Source: Tragulus kanchil (lineage: Eukaryota; Chordata; Mammalia; Artiodactyla; Tragulidae). Taken from it: DNA of 64,000 bases. The stretch is taken from assembly GCA_022376925.1 (NCBI GenBank), contig JAIOJX010000026.1, positions 252,709,330 through 252,773,329 on the forward strand, in the 5' to 3' direction. Of this stretch, positions 44,331-55,900 are shown piece after piece. How positions within the stretch are numbered: position 1 is the first letter of the stretch; every line of letters begins with the position of its first letter. The notes under the pieces are model-generated. The model saw nothing but the letters and a program-made list of their open reading frames with translations. It was not told the origin of the DNA and searched no databases. The position numbers and the translations under genes are program-made.

Positions 44331-46456
44331 ATAACCCTCCAGACCAGGGAGGAATTCCTCTGAATGCCTGGAAACTGAAGCAGTAAATACAACTTTGAGC
44401 TAACAGACCAAAACACTTACGTGTAAGAATTAAAATCAAAATTAGTAAAAGAACTGAGGTGCTGTGCTGACTTCTATCATGACTCCCTAATAATTTCTAC
44501 CTCACTTGGTTAGGTTTATGCCTATTTTTTTTCCATACAATTTCACAGAGAATTTAACTTCCTCTTTCTGATATTTCATTGTTAGCACAGAGAAATGCAA
44601 CAGGTTTCTGTATATTACTCTTTTATCCTGCTATCTTGCCAAACACAGTTATCAGTTTTCATAGTTTTTATGTGGAGTCTGTAGGGTTTTCTAAATAGAG
44701 TATCAAGCACCTGCATCTAATGACAAATATTACCCCTTCCCTTCCAACTTGGATGCCTTTTATTTCTTTTTCTTCTCTGACTGCTGTGGCTAGGACTTCC
44801 AATATAATGTTGAATAGTTGTGGTGAGAATGGGCATCCTTTTCTTGTTCCAGAATTTAGCAGGAAGACTTTCAGCTTTTCACTGTTTAGTATTATGTTGG
44901 CTGTGGGCTTGTCCCAAATCTGTACCCACTTTAGGAAGAGTTTCTATCATGAATTAATGTTGATTTGTTATTGTTGTTGAATTTTATCAAATGCCTTTTC
45001 TGCATATATTGAAACAATCATGTGATTTTTATCTTTGTTAACTGGTATATCAAACTGACTGATTTGTGTATGTTGAACTATCCTTGTGACTCTGGAATGA
45101 AATCAACTTGATCACACTGTATGGTCCTTTTTATGTGTTGTTGAACTGTTTGCTAAAATTTTGTTGAGGATTTTTACATCTATATTCATCAAAGATATTG
45201 ACCTGTAATTTTCTTTTTTTGGCAGTATCTTTGGTTTTGGTATCAGGGTGATGGCTTCACAGAAGGATTTTGGAAGCATTCTCCAATCTTTTGGAAAACC
45301 TGTCTCCTGAGAAACACACATGCAGGTCAAGAAGGAACAGTTATAATCAGAAATGGACCAACAGATTGGTTCCAAATTGGGAAAGAAGTGTGTCTAGGCT
45401 GTATATTGTCACCCTGCTTATTTAGCATATATGCAGAATATATCATGGGAAATGCTGGTCTTTTCCTGTGTATGAATATTTTATAACCCTCCAGACCAGG
45501 GAGGAATTCCTCTGAATGCCTGGAAACTGAAGCAGTAAATACAACTTTGAGCTAACAGACCAAAACACTTACGTGTAAGAATTAAAATCAAAATTAGTAA
45601 AAGAACTGAGGTGCTGTGCTGACTTCTATCATGACTCCCTAATAATTTCTACCTCACTTGGTTAGGTTTATGCCTATTTTTTTTCCATACAATTTCACAG
45701 AGAATTTAACTTCCTCTTTCTGATATTTCATTGTTAGCACAGAGAAATGCAACAGGTTTCTGTATATTACTCTTTTATCCTGCTATCTTGCCAAACACAG
45801 TTATCAGTTTTCATAGTTTTTATGTGGAGTCTGTAGGGTTTTCTAAATAGAGTATCAAGCACCTGCATCTAATGACAAATATTACCCCTTCCCTTCCAAC
45901 TTGGATGCCTTTTATTTCTTTTTCTTCTCTGACTGCTGTGGCTAGGACTTCCAATATAATGTTGAATAGTTGTGGTGAGAATGGGCATCCTTTTCTTGTT
46001 CCAGAATTTAGCAGGAAGACTTTCAGCTTTTCACTGTTTAGTATTATGTTGGCTGTGGGCTTGTCCCAAATCTGTACCCACTTTAGGAAGAGTTTCTATC
46101 ATGAATTAATGTTGATTTGTTATTGTTGTTGAATTTTATCAAATGCCTTTTCTGCATATATTGAAACAATCATGTGATTTTTATCTTTGTTAACTGGTAT
46201 ATCAAACTGACTGATTTGTGTATGTTGAACTATCCTTGTGACTCTGGAATGAAATCAACTTGATCACACTGTATGGTCCTTTTTATGTGTTGTTGAACTG
46301 TTTGCTAAAATTTTGTTGAGGATTTTTACATCTATATTCATCAAAGATATTGACCTGTAATTTTCTTTTTTTGGCAGTATCTTTGGTTTTGGTATCAGGG
46401 TGATGGCTTCACAGAAGGATTTTGGAAGCATTCCCTCCTCTTCAATCTTTTTGGAA
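44147..46456. repeat. Direct duplication D17, ~1.15-kb unit
   Basis: Bases 44147-45298 recur as 45299-~46456, offset 1152. The join 'TTTTGGAAAA|CCTGTCTCC' takes the reader from L1 back into BovB RT. Copy one's end lacks ~6 bases ('CCTCCTCTTC' near 46436). Confidence 0.95.
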
Positions 46457-46544
46457 AAGTTTGAAGTGAATAGGTTTAAGTTTCATTTGGTGGAATTCTC
46501 CAGTGAAGGCATCCAGTCCTGGATTATTGTTTGAAAGAGTTTTT

Positions 46545-46621
46545 TTGTTTTGCTTTGTTTTTTTAAACTTTATTTTAACTTTTACAGAGTTTCATTGTTT
46601 AAAGATATGTATGTTCCCAGA
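46545..46621 (-). mobile_element. Ultra-short L1 3'-end insertion, minus strand, with TSD
   Basis: T-rich tail followed by 'AAACTTTATTTTAACTTTTA' and 'CAGAGTTTCATTGTTTAAAG', the complement of the L1 end signature. Perfect 13-bp target-site duplication TGAAAGAGTTTTT (46532-46544, 46622-46634). Duplicate at 47727-47803 (D18). Confidence 0.85.
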
Positions 46622-47054
46622 TGAAAGAGTTTTTAAATTACAAATTCTATTTTACTTCTAGTGATTGACTGGTCTGTTCAAATTATCAATTTCTCCTTGA
46701 TTCAGTTTTGATGGGATGTATGTTTCTAGAAGCTTGTCCATTTCTTCTCAGTTGTCCAATTTGTTCACATATAACCGCTCATATCTGCCTCTTGTGGTTT
46801 TTAAATGAGCGTTTTATATGATTCCACTTCCTCTCCTTTCCTAGTCTATCAGTTACAGTTCATTTTTTGCTTTTTTATTGGTGCTCTTTTTTAGAGTGTT
46901 CTTAATATACATTTATAACATTTATTATAAATGGCACTTTCAAACACTACCACATTTCATATGTAGTATACCTCATAGTAACAGAATAATTCTAATTATT
47001 CCTCCTATCCTTTGTTTCATTGCTGTTCTTATTTCACTTATGTATGATAATGCT

Positions 47055-47165
47055 GTGTTGAGCTCAGTAATGTTTTGACTCTTTGGGATCCCATGGACTG
47101 AAACCTGCCAGGCTCCTCTGTCTATGGAATTTTCCAGGCAAGAATACTGGAGTGGGCTGCCATTT
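47055..47165 (-). mobile_element. BovA SINE fragment, minus strand
   Basis: 'TTTTGACTCTTTGGGATCCC', 'GAAACCTGCCAGGCTCCTC', 'GGAATTTTCCAGGCAAGAATAC', 'GAGTGGGCTGCCATTTC'. Duplicates at 48237-48347 and (5' part eroded) 49388-49465, through D18 and D19. Confidence 0.82.
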
Positions 47166-47200
47166 CTAACCTAACATATAAAAATACTTAAGAATATAAA

Positions 47201-47335
47201 TGGGCTTCCAAGACAGCACTAGTGGTAAAGAATCCACCTACCAGAGTAGGTGACGCAAGAGACGTGAGTTCAATCCCTGGGTCAAGAAGATCCCTGCAGT
47301 AGGAAACAGCAACACAGTCCAGTATTCTAATAGGG
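47201..47335 (+). mobile_element. Bov-tA SINE fragment, plus strand
   Basis: 'GGGCTTCCAAGACAGCACTAG', 'GGTAAAGAATCCACCTACC', 'GTGAGTTCAATCCCTGGGTC', 'AGTCCAGTATTCTAATAG'. Close to an opposite-facing BovA. Duplicates at 48383-48515 and 49500-49632; in these the young SINE follows directly. Confidence 0.8.
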
Positions 47336-48182
47336 GCTTCCTGTTGTCCATGGGTGTTATTACATGCATATATTGAAACAATCATGTTTTTATTTGACCT
47401 GTAATGTTGAACTATCCTTGTGACTCTGGAATGAAATCAACTTGATCACACTGTATGGTCCTTTTTATGTGTTGTTGAACTGTTTGCTAAAATTTTGTTG
47501 AGGATTTTTACATCTATATTCATCAAAGATATTGACCTGTAATTTTCTTTTTTTGGCAGTATCTTTGGTTTTGGTATCAGGGTGATGGCTTCACAGAAGG
47601 ATTTTGGAAGCATTCCCTCCTCTTCAATCTTTTTGGAAAAGTTTGAAGTGAATAGGTTTAAGTTTCATTTGGTGGAATTCTCCAGTGAAGGCATCCAGTC
47701 CTGGATTATTGTTTGAAAGAGTTTTTTTGTTTTGCTTTGTTTTTTTAAACTTTATTTTAACTTTTACAGAGTTTCATTGTTTAAAGATATGTATGTTCCC
47801 AGATGAAAGAGTTTTTAAATTACAAATTCTATTTTACTTCTAGTGATTGACTGGTCTGTTCAAATTATCAATTTCTCCTTGATTCAGTTTTGATGGGATG
47901 TATGTTTCTAGAAGCTTGTCCATTTCTTCTCAGTTGTCCAATTTGTTCACATATAACCGCTCATATCTGCCTCTTGTGGTTTTTAAATGAGCGTTTTATA
48001 TGATTCCACTTCCTCTCCTTTCCTAGTCTATCAGTTACAGTTCATTTTTTGCTTTTTTATTGGTGCTCTTTTTTAGAGTGTTCTTAATATACATTTATAA
48101 CATTTATTATAAATGGCACTTTCAAACACTACCACATTTCATATGTAGTATACCTCATAGTAACAGAATAATTCTAATTATT

Positions 48183-50450
48183 CCTCCTATCCTTTGTTTC
48201 ATTGCTGTTCTTATTTCACTTATGTATGATAATGCTGTGTTGAGCTCAGTAATGTTTTGACTCTTTGGGATCCCATGGACTGAAACCTGCCAGGCTCCTC
48301 TGTCTATGGAATTTTCCAGGCAAGAATACTGGAGTGGGCTGCCATTTCTAACCTAACATATAAAAATACTTAAGAATATAAATGGGCTTCCAAGACAGCA
48401 CTAGTGGTAAAGAATCCACCTACCAGAGTAGGTGACGCAAGAGACGTGAGTTCAATCCCTGGGTCAAGAAGATCCCCTGCAGTAGGAAACAGCAACACAG
48501 TCCAGTATTCTAATAGGGGCTTCCCTGGTTGTCCAGTGGGTAAGGACACTGCCTTGCAGTGCAAGGGGTGCCGGTTCGATCCCTGGCCTGGGAAGATCCC
48601 ACGTGCCACAGCGTGGCTTAACTGGTGTATCCAATTATGAGCCAGTGCTCTGGAGCACATGCGCCCAGAGCCGGTGCTCTGTGACAAGAGAGGCCACTGC
48701 GATGGGAGGCCCACACAGGCCAAAGAACGGAGATGGGTGAAACTAAATGAATGAAAGACCAATAGAAGCGACCAAAAAAAGAATAAAGGAAATGGAAGTT
48801 CTTATTTTACCTTCACCTTTTTCCTTCTTTGATATTCTCCTTTCTTTACATAAATCTGAGTTTCTGCACTATATTATTTTCCTTCTCTATAATGAGCTTC
48901 TTTCCTTTTTTTTTTTTGGCAAGGCTGGTCTACAGGCAATAAATTCTCTCAACTTCTGTCAATTTTCCCTTCAGCTTTGAAGCTAATATCTCATAATACA
49001 GAATTCAGAATTCTCCATTGGTGGTATATTTTTCTTCCAACAGAGAGATTTAAATATTTCAGTCCACACTCTTCATCTTTATGTGGCTTCTGAGGAGGTG
49101 TTGGATGTAATTCTTACTTTGTTCCTTTATAGGTAAGGTAAAATAACTTTAACTCAGTCCTCTTTTCGGAACTTTTTCTAATCTTAGATTTTTCAAAATA
49201 GTGATATGGCAAGCTGTAGTTTGGAGGGATTTTTATCCTGCTTCATGCATTCTAAGTTTCCTGGATCTGTGATTTGGGATCTAACATTAACTTGGGAGAA
49301 GTTCTCAGTCATTTGTCTTTCAAATAATTCTTCCTATCCTTTGGCTGTTCTTATTTCACTTATGTATGATACTGGAGTGGGATTTTGGCCCATGGACTGA
49401 AACCTGCCAGGCTCCTCTGTCTATGGAATTTTCCAGGCAAGAATACTGGAGTGGGCTGCCATTTCTAACCTAACATATAAAAATACTTAAGAATATAAAT
49501 GGGCTTCCAAGACAGCACTAGTGGTAAAGAATCCACCTACCAGAGTAGGTGACGCAAGAGACGTGAGTTCAATCCCTGGGTCAAGAAGATCCCCTGCAGT
49601 AGGAAACAGCAACACAGTCCAGTATTCTAATAGGGGCTTCCCTGGTTGTCCAGTGGGTAAGGACACTGCCTTGCAGTGCAAGGGGTGCCGGTTCGATCCC
49701 TGGCCTGGGAAGATCCCACGTGCCACAGCGTGGCTTAACTGGTGTATCCAATTATGAGCCAGTGCTCTGGAGCACATGCGCCCAGAGCCGGTGCTCTGTG
49801 ACAAGAGAGGCCACTGCGATGGGAGGCCCACACAGGCCAAAGAACGGAGATGGGTGAAACTAAATGAATGAAAGACCAATAGAAGCGACCAAAAAAAGAA
49901 TAAAGGAAATGGAAGTTCTTATTTTACCTTCACCTTTTTCCTTCTTTGATATTCTCCTTTCTTTACATAAATCTGAGTTTCTGCACTATATTATTTTCCT
50001 TCTCTATAATGAGCTTCTTTCCTTTTTTTTTTTTGGCAAGGCTGGTCTACAGGCAATAAATTCTCTCAACTTCTGTCAATTTTCCCTTCAGCTTTGAAGC
50101 TAATATCTCATAATACAGAATTCAGAATTCTCCATTGGTGGTATATTTTTCTTCCAACAGAGAGATTTAAATATTTCAGTCCACACTCTTCATCTTTATG
50201 TGGCTTCTGAGGAGGTGTTGGATGTAATTCTTACTTTGTTCCTTTATAGGTAAGGTAAAATAACTTTAACTCAGTCCTCTTTTCGGAACTTTTTCTAATC
50301 TTAGATTTTTCAAAATAGTGATATGGCAAGCTGTAGTTTGGAGGGATTTTTATCCTGCTTCATGCATTCTAAGTTTCCTGGATCTGTGATTTGGGATCTA
50401 ACATTAACTTGGGAGAAGTTCTCAGTCATTTTTCTTTCAAATAATTCTTC
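48183..50450. repeat. Direct duplication D19, ~1.12-kb unit
   Basis: Bases ~48183-49331 recur as ~49332-50450 (offset 1117 in the clean part). The first ~60 bases of copy two (49332-49390) carry several deletions relative to 48187-48273. Together with D18 it leaves ~330 bp in triplicate. Confidence 0.93.
48516..48780 (+). mobile_element. Young CCAAT-tail SINE
   Basis: 'GGGCTTCCCTGGTTGTCCAG' head, 'GGTTCGATCCCTGGCC' B-box, CHR-like body, 'GAAAGACCAATAGAAGCGACC' module at 48751-48771, then a short A-rich tail and no C-rich tract. It sits in the 3' end of a Bov-tA copy. Duplicate at 49633-49897. Confidence 0.88.
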
Positions 50451-52440
50451 CGTTCTTTTCCTTCTTCTCCTTCCGATAGTTCCATTACATACACGTTAAA
50501 CTTTTTCTAGTTGTCCCACAGTCTTTCTGTAAGCAGATTAAGGTGGGGCTCCCTGGAGAAAGAGAACCAGGCATGGCTTTCTTGACATAAGGGAAGACAT
50601 TTTTGACTTTAACCATTTTGTGATCTAACCCTGGCCACAATGCTTGCCTTTGAACAGGTCTCAGTATTTCTGAATACTTCAGAAATATTGAAATACTGTA
50701 CTGAAAAAAAAAGCCTCAAAAAATCTTTATTTCTTGTGTATTTTGTGGTTATTCCTATAAAAATTATATGAAACTGATGCTTTATTTTTCACTAGATAGA
50801 GTAAAATAACATTTTCAAAAATCTTTCTCATCTAGGGAGCTCTGTATTATCTATTTCTTTTTTTAAATTTTATTTTACACTGGAGTATAGCTGACTTCCA
50901 ATGTTGTGTTACACCCTGTCAACCTTTTCCCTCAAATCTATGCTGAACTCTTCTATTCAAGTTCCCTCATGAATATGCATAATATACTCTTAAGGTTAAA
51001 ATGTCCCCAACTTTGCAGTTCAGGGAGACACTGCTTTGGGAAGGATCCCCAATGTCCTCCTTACTTGCTGCCCTATATCTTCCTCTCCTGATTTTTGTCT
51101 TGGTTTTATCTTTCAGCCTAACACCTACCAAGAGGTGAACTCCAGATAATACTTGGATAGTGTTCTTTTTCTTCCCTAAGTCTTTGCTCTCTTTGATTTT
51201 TAATTCTTAAGGATTCTGCTAATACATCCTCTCACTCAAGAGATTCTTTCCTCAGTCGTATATCCAGTCTATAATAAAAATCCTCTCAGAATTCTCATTG
51301 GTGGTATATTTTTCTTCCAACAGAGAGATTTAAATATTTCAGTCCACACTCTTCATCTTTATGTGGCTTCTGAGGAGGTGTTGGATGTAATTCTTACTTT
51401 GTTCCTTTATAGGTAAGGTAAAATAACTTTAACTCAGTCCTCTTTTCGGAACTTTTTCTAATCTTAGATTTTTCAAAATAGTGATATGGCAAGCTGTAGT
51501 TTGGAGGGATTTTTATCCTGCTTCATGCATTCTAAGTTTCCTGGATCTGTGATTTGGGATCTAACATTAACTTGGGAGAAGTTCTCAGTCATTTTTCTTT
51601 CAAATAATTCTTCCGTTCTTTTCCTTCTTCTCCTTCCGATAGTTCCATTACATACACGTTAAATTTTTTCTAGTTGTCCCACAGTCTTTCTGTAAGCAGA
51701 TTAAGGTGGGGCTCCCTGGAGAAAGAGAACCAGGCATGGCTTTCTTGACATAAGGGAAGACATTTTTGACTTTAACCATTTTGTGATCTAACCCTGGCCA
51801 CAATGCTTGCCTTTGAACAGGTCTCAGTATTTCTGAATACTTCAGAAATATTGAAATACTGTACTGAAAAAAAAAGCCTCAAAAAATCTTTATTTCTTGT
51901 GTATTTTGTGGTTATTCCTATAAAAATTATATGAAACTGATGCTTTATTTTTCACTAGATAGAGTAAAATAACATTTTCAAAAATCTTTCTCATCTAGGG
52001 GACTCTATATTCTCTATTTCTTTTTTTAAATTTTATTTTACACTGGAGTATAGCTGACTTCCAATGTTGTGTTACACCCTGTCAACCTTTTCCCTCAAAT
52101 CTATGCTGAACTCTTCTATTCAAGTTCCCTCATGAATATGCATAATATACTCTTAAGGTTAAAATGTCCCCAACTTTGCAGTTCAGGGAGACACTGCTTT
52201 GGGAAGGATCCCCAATGTCCTCCTTACTTGCTGCCCTATATCTTCCTCTCCTGATTTTTGTCTTGGTTTTATCTTTCAGCCTAACACCTACCAAGAGGTG
52301 AACTCCAGATAATACTTGGATAGTGTTCTTTTTCTTCCCTAAGTCTTTGCTCTCTTTGATTTTTAATTCTTAAGGATTCTGCTAATACATCCTCTCACTC
52401 AAGAGATTCTTTCCTCAGTCGTATATCCAGTCTATAATAA
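50122..52440. repeat. Direct duplication D20, ~1.16-kb unit
   Basis: Bases ~50122-51285 recur as ~51286-52440, offset 1163. Differences are few: C/T at 50502/51665, and a small cluster at 50834-50850 versus 51997-52013. About 317 bp (49018, 50134, 51297) occur three times. Confidence 0.94.
50855..51285. other. Insertion-like segment of unknown family
   Basis: Starts 'TTTTTTTAAATTTTATTTTAC' with 'GGAGTATAGCTGACTTCCAATG', like an L1-associated A/T tail in reverse, then ~380 bp I cannot place. A 61-codon open frame (50906-51091) has no recognised motif. Copied at 52018-52440. Confidence 0.35.
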
Positions 52441-53030
52441 ATTCATGAAAGACAGTCTTCATTTCTGTTACAGTGTTTTCTATTTCTAGCACCTCTTCTT
52501 GGTTCTTTCTCAGCATTTCCATGTCTCTTCTTAGACTGCCCAGCTGTTTTTTGCATGCTGTCTACTTTATCCATTAGAGCCTTTAGCATATTAATTATAG
52601 TTGCTTTAAATTCCTGTACTGATAATTTCAACATCTCTACCATACCTGGTTCTGATGCTTTCTCTGTCTCCTCAAATTATGTTTTATTTTGCCTTTTGTC
52701 ACGCCTTGTAATTTTTTTCCTGATAAAAAGACACAGTACACTGAGCAAAAGGAACTATCATAAATAGATGTTTATGACTGTAGTGGTAAGGAACTCAGGG
52801 AAGAGGTGCATTCTCAGAAGACTTTCTTAGCTTTTTCTGTCCCCTTAAGTCAGACAAAATGGCTAGAGTTGTTTATTTCTCTTTCCACGGTTACTCAGGC
52901 TGCTATAATACCTCAACAGGTTAGGCTCTAGTTAACTACTTTCTTCTGAGGGCACTGCTTGTTAAGAATAGAATGGTCTGGTGTATTTCACACTGGTTCT
53001 TTGTCCTCTCTCCTTGCCAGAAGCTTCATA

Positions 53031-53229
53031 GAATTTCTCTTTGATTTTTTATTGTGGAAATAAACATTTAATTCAGTTTAATTAAACACAGTCTAGAAAA
53101 TCTAAGGTACTATATGACACAGTCTGGGAAAATGTAATACTTTTTAAGTTTAGCTAGAAACTCAAATGTTATAAAGAAATCAAAAACACTTTCTACTAAA
53201 TGAACGTATCTACTGCAAAATAAAAGAAA
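53031..53229. other. Unassigned AT-rich DNA
   Basis: Between the L1M 5' region and a BovB 3' end. No feature recognised. Confidence 0.4.
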
Positions 53230-53768
53230 TGACAAGACGCTTGCTCCCAGGGAGAAAATCCATGAAAAACTTAGAGCATATTCAAAAGCAGAGACATCAC
53301 TTTACCAGCAAACGTTCATATAATCAAAGCTATGGTTTTCCCAGTAGTCATGCATGGGTGTGAGAGTTGGACATAAAGAAGGATAAGCACCAAAGAATTG
53401 ATGCTTTTGAATGATGGTGCTGGAGAAGACTCTTGAGGGTCCCTTGGACAGCAAGGAGAATCAAACCAGTCAATCCTAAAGGAAATCAACCCTGAATATT
53501 CACTGGAAGGACTGATGTTGAAGCTGAAACTCCAATACTTCAGTCACCTGATGCAAAGATCCAACTCACTGGAAAAAACCCCGATGCTGGGAAAGATTGA
53601 AGGCAAAAGGAGAATGGAGTAGCAGAGGATGAGACGGTTAGCATCAGTGACTCAATGAACATGAATTTGAGCAAACTCCAGGAGATAGTGGAAAACAGGG
53701 GAGCCTATCACACTGCAGTCCACAGGGCTGCAAACAATGGACATGACTTAGCAACTAAATAACCAAAG
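53230..53768 (+). mobile_element. BovB LINE 3' end, plus strand
   Basis: Runs 'AAAAGCAGAGACATCACTTTACC', 'CAAAGCTATGGTTTTCCCAG', 'GTGAGAGTTGGACATAAAG', 'CTTGGACAGCAAGGAGAATC', 'GATGTTGAAGCTGAAACTCC', 'GACATGACTTAGCAACTAAA': the BovB 3' end and the source region of the Bov-A tail. No ORF. The last ~170 bp recur at 54713-54880. Confidence 0.85.
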
Positions 53769-53841
53769 ACAGAAGACAGAGGAGAAAACACTGTGAAGGC
53801 AGCACAGAGTAATACTATCTGTGACACTGAAAAGAAAGGAC

Positions 53842-54275
53842 AGGACTCCCCTGGTGGTTTAACGCAGGGGTCACAGGTTTGATTTTTGGACCACAAAATT
53901 CCCACGTGCAGGCCACTGGATTTGCTCTGCCATGGCCCACACTCTGTCTGTGGAGTGTGCTTTCTCTGACTCTGAATAAATCCATTTCTTACCTATATAT
54001 AAAAAGATTCCATGTGCTGTGCTGCAACTTAAGTCCACGTGTCGTAACTACTGAGACCTTGCCCTAGAGCTTGCAAGCTGCAACTACTGAGCCCCTGTGT
54101 CACAACTATTGAAGTCTGCACACCTATAGCCTGTCATCCTCAACAAGAGAAGCCACTGAAATGAAAAGCCTGTGAACCTTAACGAAAGTAGCTCTCACTC
54201 ACTCGGTGCAACTAGAGAAAGCCCATGTGCAGCAACAAAGACCCAGCACTGCCATAAATAAATAAATAAAAAGAA
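53842..54275 (+). mobile_element. CHR-type SINE interrupted by an LTR-like insert
   Basis: SINE head 'GGACTCCCCTGGTGGTTTAACG' and body 'GCTGCAACTTAAGTCC', 'GCTGCAACTACTGAGCCCC', 'CAACAAGAGAAGCCACTG', 'CAACTAGAGAAAGCCC', end 'GCCATAAATAAATAAATAAA'. Between 53915 and 54005 it is broken by ~90 bp ending in AATAAA and a short A-run. Duplicate at 54953-55390. Confidence 0.82.
53912..54005 (+). mobile_element. LTR-derived polyadenylated insert (candidate)
   Basis: 'CCACACTCTGTCTGTGGAGTG', 'CTTTCTCTGACTCTG', AATAAA, then ~20 nt and 'ATATATAAAAA'. The wording fits the R/poly-A end of an endogenous-retrovirus LTR. Flanks AATTCCCACGTGC and GATTCCATGTGC resemble an imperfect target-site duplication in the SINE. 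Retroposition of an LTR-terminated transcript would explain it; this is inference. Confidence 0.4.
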
Positions 54276-55900
54276 AGGATAATCAATATAAATAAGAATC
54301 TAGGTACTTTTGATTGAAAAAGTAAGATGACTGTGCACATTGACACTTGATAGTGTTTTATCAAATTAATGGGAAAAAATCTCCATATCAGTATTTCTCT
54401 CCCTGCATGTGTGTTAAATAACTATTCTTTAAATATAGTATTACTGTGCATACAAAATGCAGGCTACTATATTTGTTTTATTTTTTGGAAAAAAAACAAA
54501 AAAGGACAGCCTATACTAACAGAGCTAGTATGTATGACACACTGTCACAAAATTATACACAAATGTGGACCAAAAAAATTAAGATTATAAAGGTCATTGC
54601 AAGCAACTTGCATTCATACTAGTATTTATTAATAGATGCTCTTTTGCTTGCAGTCTCACAAAATACAGCCCAAAGTAGCCATGGAGGCCAAGAATCATCC
54701 TTTTTTGGGAAGGGCAAAAGGAGAATGGAGTAGCAGAGGATGAGACGGTTAGCATCAGTGACTCAATGAACATGAATTTGAGCAAACTCCAGGAGATAGT
54801 GGAAAACAGGGGAGCCTATCACACTGCAGTCCACAGGGCTGCAAACAATGGACATGACTTAGCAACTAAATAACCAAAGACAGAAGACAGAGGAGAAAAC
54901 ACTGTGAAGGCAGCACAGAGTAATACTATCTGTGACACTGAAAAGAAAGGACAGGACTCCCCTGGTGGTTTAACGCAGGGGTCACAGGTTTGATTTTTGG
55001 ACCACAAAATTCCCACGTGCAGGCCACTGGATTTGCTCTGCCATGGCCCACACTCTGTCTGTGGAGTGTGCTTTCTCTGACTCTGAATAAATCCATTTCT
55101 TACCTATATATAAAAAAAAGATTCCATGTGCTGTGCTGCAACTTAAGTCCACGTGTCGTAACTACTGAGACCTTGCCCTAGAGCTTGCAAGCTGCAACTA
55201 CTGAGCCCCTGTGTCACAACTATTGAAGTCTGCACACCTATAGCCTGTCATCCTCAACAAGAGAAGCCACTGAAATGAAAAGCCTGTGAACCTTAACGAA
55301 AGTAGCTCTCACTCACTCGGTGCAACTAGAGAAAGCCCATGTGCAGCAACAAAGACCCAGCACTGCCATAAATAAATAAATAAAAAGAAAGGATAATCAA
55401 TATAAATAAGAATCTAGGTACTTTTGATTGAAAAAGTAAGATGACTGTGCACATTGACACTTGATAGTGTTTTATCAAATTAATGGGAAAAAATCTCCAT
55501 ATCAGTATTTCTCTCCCTGCATGTGTGTTAAATAACTATTCTTTAAATATAGTATTACTGTGCATACAAAAATGCAGGCTACTATATTTGTTTTTATTTT
55601 TTTTGGGAAAAAAAACAAAAAAGGACAGCCTATACTAACAGAGCTAGTATGTATGACACACTGTCACAAAATTATACACAAATGTGGACCAAAAAAATTA
55701 AGATTATAAAGGTCATTGCAAGCAACTTGCATTCATACTAGTATTTATTAATAGATGCTCTTTTGCTTGCAGTCTCACAAAATACAGCCCAAAGTAGCCA
55801 TGGAGGCCAAGAATCATCCTTGGTTATTATCAATCTGAAGTTTTTATGTATGTGTTCAGCTTGACTGTACTAAAGGAAGAGGGGTTAGTTCAGTCTGGTT
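54276..55900. other. Unassigned AT-rich DNA plus D21 copy
   Basis: 54276-54700 and 55391-55820 are the same unassigned stretch; 56606-56930 is a third version. No coding or RNA feature recognised. Confidence 0.5.

Larger units (their letters stand above)
46153..48516. repeat. Direct duplication D18, ~1.18-kb unit
   Basis: Bases from ~46153 recur from ~47366. Copy two begins with 'GCATATATTGAAACAATCATG', loses ~30 bases, then is clean from 47405 (offset 1182). The end of copy one (47336-47365, 'CTTCCTGTTGTCCATGGGTG') is a garbled form of the SINE head at 48518-48545. Both block edges are visibly worn. Confidence 0.92.
44460..53030 (-). mobile_element. Old L1M, minus strand, ORF2 through 5' region
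   Basis: 44460-46900 is reverse ORF2: minus-strand frames give '[20 protein letters not shown]' and 'KILNKILAN' (45112-45375), and plus-strand text has 'GGCTAGGACTTCCAATATAATG' and 'CCTTTTCTTGTTCCAGA'. From 48790 the text resembles the L1M 5' end in reverse ('GGATCTGTGATTTGGGATC', 'TCAGTCATTTTTCTTTCAAATAATTC', 'CATTACATACACG', 'TTATCCATTAGAGCCTTTAGC'). Five duplications (D17-D20 and overlap) and several SINEs inflate it. No functional ORF remains. Whether one or two elements is not settled. Confidence 0.65.
53600..55820. repeat. Direct duplication D21, ~1.11-kb unit
   Basis: Bases 53600-~54700 recur as ~54712-55820, offset 1111. Copy differences are homopolymer lengths: an A-run at 54000 versus 55112 (4 longer) and A/T runs near 54478-54505. 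Confidence 0.94.

Noticed and set aside
50906..51091. 61-codon frame (and its copy at 52069) as a conserved gene family
   Set aside because: The second copy is the D20 duplicate, so repetition is not evidence of selection; no recognisable domain.
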